Under the pieces are notes generated by a model that made no database searches, was not told the origin of the DNA, and saw nothing but the letters and a program-made list of their open reading frames with translations. Shown here piece after piece: positions 56,634 to 64,000 of a stretch of DNA of 64,000 nt (positions are counted from its first letter, which is position 1; each line of letters starts with the position of its first letter). Source of the stretch: Streptomyces yatensis (GTDB lineage Bacteria; Actinomycetota; Actinomycetes; Streptomycetales; Streptomycetaceae); contig NZ_CP072941.1 in assembly GCF_018069625.1 (NCBI RefSeq), forward strand, positions 5,146,001 to 5,210,000, read 5' to 3'. Both the position numbers and the translations under genes were made by a program.

Positions 56634-57152
56634 ATGTCAGAGCTGACCCTCACGGTCATGCGGTTGGGTTTCCTCGCCGTACTGTGGCTGTTCGTCATCG
56701 TGGCCGTCCAGGTCATCCGCAGCGACCTGTTCGGGACCCGCGTGACCCAGCGCGGTTCGGCGCGGCGCGGCGCCCCCGACCGGCCGCAGCAGCAGCAACA
56801 GCGGCAGAGCGCGCCGCCGCCGCAGCGCCAGCAGTCCGGTGGCCGCGGCCGCCGCGGTGCCCCCACCAAGCTGGTGGTCTCCGAGGGCACGCTCACCGGC
56901 ACCACGGTCGCCCTCCAGGGCCAGACCATCACCCTCGGCCGTGCGCACGATTCAACAATCGTGCTGGACGACGACTACGCCTCCAGCCGGCATGCCAGGA
57001 TCTACCCGGACCGTGACGGCCAGTGGATCGTCGAGGATCTCGGGTCCACCAACGGCACGTATCTCGACCGGACCCGACTCACCACACCGACACCGATCGC
57101 GCTGGGTGCGCCGATTCGCATCGGCAAGACCGTCATCGAGCTGCGGAAGTAG
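56634..57152 (+). CDS. fhaB: FhaB (FipA-like) membrane FHA protein
   Basis: A single N-terminal transmembrane helix ('LGFLAVLWLFVIVAVQVI') is followed by a Gln/Arg-rich linker and a C-terminal FHA domain ('ITLGRAHDSTIVLDDDYASSRHARIYPDRDGQWIVEDLGSTNGTYLD'). Its mycobacterial counterpart (FipA/FhaB) binds phosphorylated partners at the septum. ATG 56634 lies ten bases after the fhaA stop. 172 residues. Confidence 0.94.
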   Translation: MSELTLTVMRLGFLAVLWLFVIVAVQVIRSDLFGTRVTQRGSARRGAPDRPQQQQQRQSAPPPQRQQSGGRGRRGAPTKLVVSEGTLTGTTVALQGQTITLGRAHDSTIVLDDDYASSRHARIYPDRDGQWIVEDLGSTNGTYLDRTRLTTPTPIALGAPIRIGKTVIELRK

Positions 57153-57227
57153 TAGGACCATGACGACCGGAGGGTGGGCAGCGTGGTTGGCAAGGGGCTG
57201 TACCCGGAGCCGACAGGCGAGGTGCGC

Positions 57228-58814
57228 ATGAGTCTGTCACTGCGTTTCGCGGCCGGATCGCACAAAGGCATGATCCGGGAGGGCAACGAGGACTCCGGCT
57301 ATGCCGGTCCCCGGCTGCTCGCCATCGCCGACGGCATGGGTGGCCAGGCCGCCGGCGAGGTCGCCAGCTCCGAGGTGATCTCCACCCTCGTCCAGCTCGA
57401 CGACGACGTCCCGGGCTCGGACATCCTGACGTCCCTCGGCACCGCCGTGCAGCGGGCCAATGACCAACTGCGCGTCATGGTCGAGGAGGACCCCCAGCTG
57501 GAGGGCATGGGCACCACGCTCACCGCCCTGCTGTGGACCGGTCAGCGGCTCGGCCTGGTGCACGTCGGCGACTCGCGCGCGTATCTGCTGCGCGACGGTG
57601 TGCTCACCCAGATCACCCAGGACCACACCTGGGTGCAGCGGCTGGTCGACGAGGGCCGGATCACCGAGGAGGAGGCGGGCACCCACCCGCAGCGCTCCCT
57701 GCTGATGCGCGCGCTGGGCAGCGGCGACCATGTCGAGCCCGATCTGTCCATCCGCGAGGTCCGGGCCGGGGACCGCTATCTGATCTGCTCCGACGGCCTG
57801 TCCGGCGTCGTGAGCCACCAGACCCTCGAGGACACCCTCGGCAGCTACCAGGGCCCCCATGAGACCGTGCAGGAGCTGATCCAGCTCGCCCTGCGCGGCG
57901 GCGGCCCCGACAACATCACCTGCATCGTCGCCGACGTCCTCGACGTCGACGGCGGCGACACCCTGGCCGCCCAGCTCAACGACACCCCCGTGATCGTGGG
58001 CGCGGTCGCCGAGAACCAGGTCCCCCTCGGGGACGGCGGCGCCGCGCACACCCCCGCGGGCCGCGCGGCCGAGCTCGGCCGGTCCGTACCGCAGCAGGGC
58101 GACCCGCACGGCGGCTTCGGCCCTCCCGGCAGCGGCGACCCGGCCATGGGCGGTCTGCCGCAGGGCAGTTACGGCGACTACGCGGATGGCGACTTCACCA
58201 AGAAGGGCGGCGCCAAGGCCTGGGCCAAGCGGTCGCTCTTCATCGTGCTGGGCCTGGCCGTGATCGGCGGCGGGCTCTACGGCGGCTATCGCTGGACCCA
58301 GACGCAGTACTACGTGGGCTCCAACGGCGACCATGTCGCGATCTACCAGGGCATCAGCCAGGACCTCGCCTGGATCAAGCTCAACAAGGTCCATGAGGAC
58401 CACCGCGAGATCGAACTCAAGTACCTCCCGGCCGACCAGCGCGGCCGTGTGGAGGACACCATCACGGTCAGCGGGCTCGGCCAGGCCCAGGACAAGACCA
58501 AGGACCTCGCCACCCTCGCCGGCGCCTGTAAGAAGGCCGAGGCCCAGGAGAAGGCCGAGGACAGCCAGAAGGACCTCACCGGCGGCGACAAGGACAAGAA
58601 CGGCGGCTCCGGGGGCAGCCCCTCCAACAGCGCCAGCCCGTCCAGCAGCGGCGCCCAGTCCGGGGACGACAAGACCGAGAACCAGCTGGGGGCGCGCGCC
58701 GCGAAGGCCACCACCAAGCCCACGCCGACGACGTCTCCCACTCCGAAGCCCGGCCCCACCCTCTCGGAGGAGGAGAAGAAGTTGGTCCCGCAGTGCAGCA
58801 GCACCCAGCAGTGA
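57228..58814 (+). CDS. pstP: PP2C-type Ser/Thr phosphatase PstP
   Basis: The N-terminal ~240 residues are a PP2C phosphatase with metal-binding motifs 'REGNEDS', 'AIADGMGGQAAGE', 'SDGLSGVV' and 'GGPDNITCIV'. A linker and one transmembrane helix ('SLFIVLGLAVIGGGLYGGYRWT') lead to an outer domain with a Ser/Lys/Asp-rich, Thr/Pro-rich C-terminus. It dephosphorylates PknB and its substrates. I chose ATG 57228 (GAGGTGCGC upstream, conserved 'MSLSLRFAAGSHKG'); a GTG at 57174 would add 18 residues. Confidence 0.93.
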   Translation: MSLSLRFAAGSHKGMIREGNEDSGYAGPRLLAIADGMGGQAAGEVASSEVISTLVQLDDDVPGSDILTSLGTAVQRANDQLRVMVEEDPQLEGMGTTLTALLWTGQRLGLVHVGDSRAYLLRDGVLTQITQDHTWVQRLVDEGRITEEEAGTHPQRSLLMRALGSGDHVEPDLSIREVRAGDRYLICSDGLSGVVSHQTLEDTLGSYQGPHETVQELIQLALRGGGPDNITCIVADVLDVDGGDTLAAQLNDTPVIVGAVAENQVPLGDGGAAHTPAGRAAELGRSVPQQGDPHGGFGPPGSGDPAMGGLPQGSYGDYADGDFTKKGGAKAWAKRSLFIVLGLAVIGGGLYGGYRWTQTQYYVGSNGDHVAIYQGISQDLAWIKLNKVHEDHREIELKYLPADQRGRVEDTITVSGLGQAQDKTKDLATLAGACKKAEAQEKAEDSQKDLTGGDKDKNGGSGGSPSNSASPSSSGAQSGDDKTENQLGARAAKATTKPTPTTSPTPKPGPTLSEEEKKLVPQCSSTQQ

Positions 58815-58836
58815 AGCCGTAAGGGGCCGTCCACCC

Positions 58837-60249
58837 ATGAGCAGTAGTACGACCAACACGACGACGATCAGTACGGCCGGGCCGCCGAGCAGGCGGAACA
58901 CCGAGCTGGCCATGCTCGTCTTCGCGGTGATCATTCCGGTCTTCGCGTACGCCAACGCGGGTCTGGCGCTCAGCGACGAGATGCCCTCCGGCATGCTCAG
59001 CTACGGCATCGGGCTCGGTCTGCTGGCCGCCGTCGGCCATCTGGTGGTCCGGAAGTTCGCGCCCTACGCGGATCCGCTGATGCTGCCGATCGCCACGCTC
59101 CTCAATGGGCTGGGGCTGGTGCTCATCTGGCGTCTGGACCAGTCCAAGCGGCTGGCCCAGCGGGCGGAGAACGCCGGTCAGGTCTTCGCTGCCTCGGCCC
59201 CCAACCAGCTGATCTACTCGGCGCTGGGCGTCGCCCTCTTCGTCGGCGTCCTGATCCTGCTCAAGGATCACCGCCTCCTCCAGCGCTACACCTACATCTC
59301 CATGGTGGTGGCGCTGATCCTGCTGATCCTGCCGGTGTTCTTCCCGCCCCGTTTCGGCGCGCGCATCTGGATCAGCATCGGCAGCTTCTCCATCCAGCCC
59401 GGCGAGTTCGCCAAGATCATCATCGCCGTGTTCTTCTCCGGCTACCTGATGGTCAAGCGCGACGCGCTCGCGCTGGCCAGCCGCCGCTTCATGGGGCTGT
59501 ACCTGCCCCGCGGCCGTGACCTCGGCCCGATCCTGGTGGTCTGGGGGATGAGCATCCTCATCCTCGTCTTCGAGACCGACCTGGGCACCTCGCTGCTGTT
59601 CTTCGGCCTCTTCGTCGTGATGCTGTACGTCGCCACCGAGCGCACCAGCTGGATCGTCTTCGGTCTGCTGATGTCCGCGGTCGGCGCGGTCGGCGTCGCC
59701 ACCTTCGAACCGCACGTCCAGCAGCGGGTGGACGCCTGGCTCGACCCCTTCGCGGCGTTCAAGACCGGCGGCAGCGACCAGATCGCCCAGGCGATGATGG
59801 CCTTCGGCTCCGGCGGCGTCTTCGGCACCGGCCTCGGCCAGGGCAACTCCGACCTCATCGGCTTCGCCGCCAACTCCGACTTCATCCTGGCCACGGTCGG
59901 CGAGGAGCTCGGGCTCGCGGGCACCATGGCGATCCTGCTGCTCTACGGCCTGATCGTGGAGCGCGGTGTGCGCACCGCGCTGGCCGCCCGTGACCCGTTC
60001 GGCAAGCTGCTGGCCATCGGCCTCTCCGCGGCCTTCGCCATCCAGGTCTTCGTCGTCGCGGGCGGTGTGATGGGCCTCATCCCGCTGACCGGTATGACCA
60101 TGCCGTTCATCGCGCAGGGCGGCTCATCCGTCATCGCCAACTGGGCACTCGTCGCCATTCTGATCAAGGTCAGCGACACCGCGCGCCGTCCGGCGCCGAC
60201 GCCCGCTCCCACCACAGACGCCGAGATGACCCAGGTGGTCCGACCGTGA
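58837..60249 (+). CDS. rodA: RodA/FtsW-family SEDS peptidoglycan polymerase
   Basis: The 470-residue SEDS glycosyltransferase has about 12 transmembrane helices, with 'ARIWISIGSFSIQPGEFAKIIIAVFFSGYL', 'FETDLGTSLLFFGLFVVMLYV' and 'PLTGMTMPFIAQGGSSVIANW'. The catalytic Asp-type residue of SEDS proteins falls in the 'QRVDAWLDPF' region. It polymerises glycan strands with its partner PbpA. It ends in an overlap with pbpA (GTGA). Confidence 0.94.
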   Translation: MSSSTTNTTTISTAGPPSRRNTELAMLVFAVIIPVFAYANAGLALSDEMPSGMLSYGIGLGLLAAVGHLVVRKFAPYADPLMLPIATLLNGLGLVLIWRLDQSKRLAQRAENAGQVFAASAPNQLIYSALGVALFVGVLILLKDHRLLQRYTYISMVVALILLILPVFFPPRFGARIWISIGSFSIQPGEFAKIIIAVFFSGYLMVKRDALALASRRFMGLYLPRGRDLGPILVVWGMSILILVFETDLGTSLLFFGLFVVMLYVATERTSWIVFGLLMSAVGAVGVATFEPHVQQRVDAWLDPFAAFKTGGSDQIAQAMMAFGSGGVFGTGLGQGNSDLIGFAANSDFILATVGEELGLAGTMAILLLYGLIVERGVRTALAARDPFGKLLAIGLSAAFAIQVFVVAGGVMGLIPLTGMTMPFIAQGGSSVIANWALVAILIKVSDTARRPAPTPAPTTDAEMTQVVRP

Positions 60250-61718
60250 ACAAGCCGCTGCGCCGAATCGCGATCTTCTGCGGACTTCTCGTCTTCGCCC
60301 TGCTGCTGCGGGACAACTGGATCCAGTACGTGCAGGCCGACGAGCTCAAGAACCACGACAAGAACCGCAGGGTGCTGATCGCGCGTTACGGCCAGCCGCG
60401 CGGCAACATCATCGTCGACGGCCAGCCGATCACCGGATCCGTCGAGACCAACGGCACCGACTTCAAGTACAAGCGCACCTACAAGAACGGTCCCATGTGG
60501 GCACCGGTCACCGGGTTCGCCTCGCAGGCCTACGACGCCAACCAGATCGAGAAGCTCGAGGACCAAATCCTCACGGGCAACGACGACCGCCTCTTCTTCA
60601 ACCGGACGATCGACATGATCACCGGTAAGAAGCAGAAGGGCGGCGACGTCATCACCACCCTGAACGGCAAGGCCCAGAAGGCCGCGTTCGAGGGCCTCGG
60701 TGACAAGAAGGGCGCCGTCGCCGCGCTCGACCCGCGCACCGGCAAGATCCTCGCCCTCGCCTCCACCCCGAGCTACGACCCCTCGAAGTTCGCGGGCGCC
60801 TCGAAGAAGGACGAGGAGGCGTACAACGCGCTCAAGCCGGACGTCGACAAGGACGACCCGATGCTCAACCGGGCGCTGCGGCAGACCTACCCGCCCGGCT
60901 CGACCTTCAAGGTCGTCACCGCGGCGGCCGCGCTGGAGAACGGCAAGTACACCGACATCGACGGGCCGACCGATTCGCCGGACCCCTGGAAGCTCCCGCT
61001 GTCCACCCAGCCGCTGCCCAACGAGGGGGACATCCCCTGCAAGAACGCCTCGCTGCGGCAGGCGCTCCGCTTCTCCTGCAACACGGTCTTCGGCAAGCTC
61101 GGTGACGACCTGGGCAAGGACAAGATGCTCGAGGAGGCCGAGAAGTTCGGCTTCAACGAGGAGGTCTTCACACCGGTCCGCGCCGACGCCAGCATCTACC
61201 CCGAGAAGATGGACCAGCCGGGCAACGCGATGTCGGCCATCGGCCAGTTCGACAACCGGGCCACCCCGCTGCAGATGGCGATGGTCGCCGCCGCGGTCGC
61301 CAACGACGGCAAGCTGATGAAGCCGTACATGATCGACTCGCTGCGCGCGCCCAACCTCAACACCATCGAGCAGACCGACCCGGAGGAGATGAGCCAGCCG
61401 CTCAGCTCGGAGAACGCCCAGAAGCTCCAGAGCATGATGGAGACCGTGGTCAAGGAGGGCACCGGCACCAGCGCCCAGATCCCGGGCGTCACGGTCGGCG
61501 GCAAGACCGGTACCGCGCAGCACGGCGTCGCCAACAGCAAGAACCCCTATGCGTGGTTCATCTCCTACGCCAAGGGGGATGACGGCTCGCCGGTCGCGGT
61601 CGCGGTGGTCATCGAGGGGTCCGACACCCTCCGCGGCGACATCGCCGGTGGCAAGCTGGCCGCGCCGATCGCCAAGAGCGTGATGCAGGCCGTACTGGAA
61701 ACCGCGAGCGACAAGTGA
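60246..61718 (+). CDS. pbpA: Class B penicillin-binding protein PbpA
   Basis: A 490-residue transpeptidase with an N-terminal membrane anchor, a PBP dimerisation domain and a transpeptidase domain. The catalytic motifs SxxK ('YPPGSTFKVV'), SxN ('RFSCNTVFG') and KTG ('VGGKTGTAQ') are intact. It crosslinks peptidoglycan together with RodA. The GTG at 60246 overlaps the rodA stop. Confidence 0.94.
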   Translation: MNKPLRRIAIFCGLLVFALLLRDNWIQYVQADELKNHDKNRRVLIARYGQPRGNIIVDGQPITGSVETNGTDFKYKRTYKNGPMWAPVTGFASQAYDANQIEKLEDQILTGNDDRLFFNRTIDMITGKKQKGGDVITTLNGKAQKAAFEGLGDKKGAVAALDPRTGKILALASTPSYDPSKFAGASKKDEEAYNALKPDVDKDDPMLNRALRQTYPPGSTFKVVTAAAALENGKYTDIDGPTDSPDPWKLPLSTQPLPNEGDIPCKNASLRQALRFSCNTVFGKLGDDLGKDKMLEEAEKFGFNEEVFTPVRADASIYPEKMDQPGNAMSAIGQFDNRATPLQMAMVAAAVANDGKLMKPYMIDSLRAPNLNTIEQTDPEEMSQPLSSENAQKLQSMMETVVKEGTGTSAQIPGVTVGGKTGTAQHGVANSKNPYAWFISYAKGDDGSPVAVAVVIEGSDTLRGDIAGGKLAAPIAKSVMQAVLETASDK

Positions 61719-61885
61719 CCCCCGTCACGTCCGGATACCAATCCCGCACGTCGCCGTACCGGTCCGGTATCAGATAGCGACTGAGGCCGGGTCCCGTAAG
61801 ACGTGCCGGGTACGGTATGCGCGAGCAGCACTTCGCCGGCCCCCACAGGTGCGGCCGGGAACCACGGAAGAGGGCTGGAGTAGCT

Positions 61886-63898
61886 ATGGAAGAGCCGCGT
61901 CGCCTCGGCGGCCGGTATGAGCTGGGCTCAGTGCTCGGCCGCGGTGGCATGGCGGAGGTCTACCTCGCGCACGACACCCGCCTCGGCCGTACTGTCGCTG
62001 TGAAGACGCTCCGGGCGGACCTCGCCCGTGACCCGTCCTTCCAGGCCCGGTTCCGCCGAGAGGCCCAGTCGGCCGCCTCGCTCAACCATCCCGCGATCGT
62101 CGCGGTCTACGACACCGGCGAGGACTACGTCGACGGTGTCTCGATCCCCTACATCGTGATGGAGTACGTCGACGGTTCCACGCTGCGAGAGCTTCTCCAC
62201 TCGGGCAGAAAGCTGCTCCCCGAGCGCTCGCTGGAGATGACCACCGGCATCCTCCAGGCACTCGAGTACTCGCACCGCAACAACATCGTCCACCGGGACA
62301 TCAAGCCGGCCAACGTGATGCTCACGCGGGACGGCCAGGTCAAGGTGATGGACTTCGGCATCGCCCGCGCCATGGGCGACGCCGGTATGACCATGACGCA
62401 GACGGCCGCCGTCATCGGCACCGCCCAGTACCTCTCCCCCGAGCAGGCCAAGGGCGAGACCGTCGACGCGCGCAGCGACCTGTACTCCACCGGCTGTCTG
62501 CTCTACGAGCTGCTGACCGTGAGGCCGCCGTTCGTGGGCGACTCCCCGGTGGCCGTCGCGTATCAGCATGTGCGGGAGGACCCGCAGCCGCCGAGCACCT
62601 ACGACCCCGAGATCACCCCGGAGATGGACGCCATCGTCCTGCGGGCACTGGTCAAGGACCCCGACTACCGCTACCAGTCGGCCGACGAGATGCGTGCCGA
62701 CATCGAGGCGGCCCTGGAGGGGCAGCCGGTGGCCGCCACCGCCGCGCTGGGCGCGGTCGGCTACGGCTCCGACGACCAGCCCACCGCGATGCTGCGGCCG
62801 CAGAACTCCGGTGCCGGGGCGCAGACCTCGATGCTTCCGCCGATGCGCGAGGACGACGGCGGCTTCGGCTACGACGAGCGGCCGGACCGCGGCCGGGGGC
62901 GCGGGGGCTCCGGCAAGAAGAGCAACCTCTCGACGATCCTGCTGATCGTCGCGGGGATACTGGTCCTGGTCGGCGCGATCTTCATCGGGAAGTCGCTGTT
63001 CGGCGGCGGTAAGAACGACGAGATGGTCCCGGTCCCCAATCTGGTCGGCAAGACGATCGCCGACGCCAAGAGCCAAGGGGAGAACGGCGACTTCAAGATC
63101 AAGAACGTCGGCTCCAAGTTCTGCGAGAACGCGGACAAGGACACCGTCTGCGAGCAGAACCCCGAGAGCGGCGGCGAGATCAAGCGGTACGGCGTGGTCG
63201 AGCTGACCATGTCCAAGGGCCCCAAGCCCGCCGCGAGGGTCGAGGTGCCCGACGTACTGAACGTGCAGTTCCAGTCGGCCAAGGACCAGCTCGAGGCCAA
63301 GGGCTTCAAGGTCGAGCAGAAGACCCAGCAGTCGGACCAGACCGCCGGCAAGGTGATCGACCAGGACCCGAAGGGCGGCAAGAAGGTCGCGAAGGGCGCC
63401 ACGATCACCCTGACCGTCGCCGAGGCGCAGCAGAAGGTCACCGTCCCCGACGTGACCACGCAGAAGGTCGCGGACGCCACGGCCGCCCTCCAGCAGAAGG
63501 GCCTCAAGGTCCAGACGCAGGAGGTCGACAACGGCGACGTCGAGGCCGGCACGGTCACCGACCAGACGCCCAAGGGCGGCCAGGAGGTCCTGCCCGGTTC
63601 GACGGTCACGCTGACCGTCGCCAAGGCCGCCGCGGAGAACGTGCCGGTGCCCAACCTGGGTGGCCAGAAGCTCAAGGACGCCAAGAAGGCGCTCCAGGAC
63701 CTGGGCCTGAACGTGGGCAACATCGCCGGTCCGCAGGACGACGAGGCCACCGTGGTGGCCAGCCAGCCCGGTGCGGGCACCCAGGTGCCCAAGGGCCAGT
63801 CGGTGAACCTCATCACGGTCGCCGGGCAGGGCAACGGAGGGAACGGCAACGGAGGCGGGGACGGCGGAGGCATCTTCGGCGGCCAGAACGGCTTCTAG
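61886..63898 (+). CDS. pknB: PASTA-domain Ser/Thr kinase PknB
   Basis: The 670-residue receptor kinase has kinase domain ~10-275 ('LGRGGMAEVYLA', 'NIVHRDIKPANVML' near 136, 'VMDFGIARAMGDAGMTMTQTAAVIGTAQYLSPEQ'), one transmembrane helix (~350-370) and four PASTA repeats (for example 'VPNLVGKTIADAKSQ', 'VPDVLNVQFQSAKDQLEAKGFKV'). A Gly/Asn-rich tail ends the protein. It senses muropeptides or lipid II and controls cell-wall growth. ATG 61886 follows GGAG; the upstream open frame lacks support. It is the last gene of the cluster. Confidence 0.95.
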   Translation: MEEPRRLGGRYELGSVLGRGGMAEVYLAHDTRLGRTVAVKTLRADLARDPSFQARFRREAQSAASLNHPAIVAVYDTGEDYVDGVSIPYIVMEYVDGSTLRELLHSGRKLLPERSLEMTTGILQALEYSHRNNIVHRDIKPANVMLTRDGQVKVMDFGIARAMGDAGMTMTQTAAVIGTAQYLSPEQAKGETVDARSDLYSTGCLLYELLTVRPPFVGDSPVAVAYQHVREDPQPPSTYDPEITPEMDAIVLRALVKDPDYRYQSADEMRADIEAALEGQPVAATAALGAVGYGSDDQPTAMLRPQNSGAGAQTSMLPPMREDDGGFGYDERPDRGRGRGGSGKKSNLSTILLIVAGILVLVGAIFIGKSLFGGGKNDEMVPVPNLVGKTIADAKSQGENGDFKIKNVGSKFCENADKDTVCEQNPESGGEIKRYGVVELTMSKGPKPAARVEVPDVLNVQFQSAKDQLEAKGFKVEQKTQQSDQTAGKVIDQDPKGGKKVAKGATITLTVAEAQQKVTVPDVTTQKVADATAALQQKGLKVQTQEVDNGDVEAGTVTDQTPKGGQEVLPGSTVTLTVAKAAAENVPVPNLGGQKLKDAKKALQDLGLNVGNIAGPQDDEATVVASQPGAGTQVPKGQSVNLITVAGQGNGGNGNGGGDGGGIFGGQNGF

Positions 63899-63920
63899 GC
63901 GCACACAGCAGTGACACGGG

Positions 63921-63961
63921 GAAGCCCCCGGCATCCTGAGAAGGGTGCCGGGGGCTTCTTC
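63921..63961 (+). terminator. Terminator after pknB
   Basis: A 13-bp perfect stem (63921-63933 with 63946-63958) is extended by four inner pairs around a GAGA loop and followed by TT. It ends the fhaA-pknB operon. Confidence 0.88.
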
Positions 63962-64000
63962 GTGCTCAGGGGCCTTCCGAGGGGGCAGGAGGCCGTCCCG

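Overview
The window is high-GC chromosomal DNA from a Streptomyces-like actinomycete. The signs are: GC-rich codon use with frequent GTG starts; mycothiol-dependent enzymes; LAXTG sortase substrates; a tRNA-Leu embedded in core genes; the fhaA-fhaB-pstP-rodA-pbpA-pknB cell-wall/kinase cluster; a bacterial proteasome activator; and rare TTA codons in only two genes. From memory, the gene order resembles the S. coelicolor core region around SCO3805-SCO3848 (two bkd clusters, the orphan DevR-like regulator, paa genes, then fhaA to pknB). That synteny is recalled, not computed.

Layout. 1-5461: 3' part of a cell-wall-anchored SdrD_B protein, a pirin, an SseB-type protein and a FadE5-like acyl-CoA dehydrogenase. 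5493-6634: a secreted TNT/fungal-type NADase-like toxin followed by a small candidate immunity protein. 6819-18291: M18 aminopeptidase, AfsR-type regulator, two lipoproteins (DUF4232, NlpC/P60), a membrane-anchored XRE protein, a thioredoxin/NHL protein, a mycothiol-dependent isomerase-family protein, an MFS transporter and its GntR regulator. 18373-22977: branched-chain 2-oxoacid dehydrogenase operon 1 (bkdA1B1C1), divergent from a NarL/DevR-type response regulator. 23493-28113: an APH-type kinase with a TTA codon and two divergent Ser/Thr kinases. 28259-34584: Bpa, a small anchored protein, quinone oxidoreductase, K+ channel, MoeA and MobA. 34639-38800: bkd operon 2 and its divergent Lrp/AsnC regulator. 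38816-49410: phenylacetate catabolism (paaR-like TetR, paaH, paaN, paaABCDE), interrupted by an rRNA/tRNA methyltransferase, an HTTM protein and a DUF5819 protein. 49505-55135: acyl-CoA dehydrogenase, rhodanese, J-domain protein, DUF2252 protein, and a divergent HxlR/azoR pair. 55362-63898: tRNA-Leu(CAG) and the FHA/phosphatase/SEDS/PBP/PknB cluster.

How the parts relate. Two 2-oxoacid dehydrogenases and the paa ring-hydroxylating epoxidase feed branched-chain and phenylacetyl carbon into acyl-CoA pools. The paa promoters, and possibly bkd2, share a PaaR-type inverted repeat. The PknB cluster couples septal and polar peptidoglycan synthesis to Ser/Thr phosphorylation, and the two extra kinases may join that network.

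The least expected signal is structural. At least seven genes have their 3' ends (last codons plus stop) tandemly duplicated into the downstream spacer, with periods from about 17 to 54 bp. No CRISPR, insertion sequence, prophage or biosynthetic cluster is visible.
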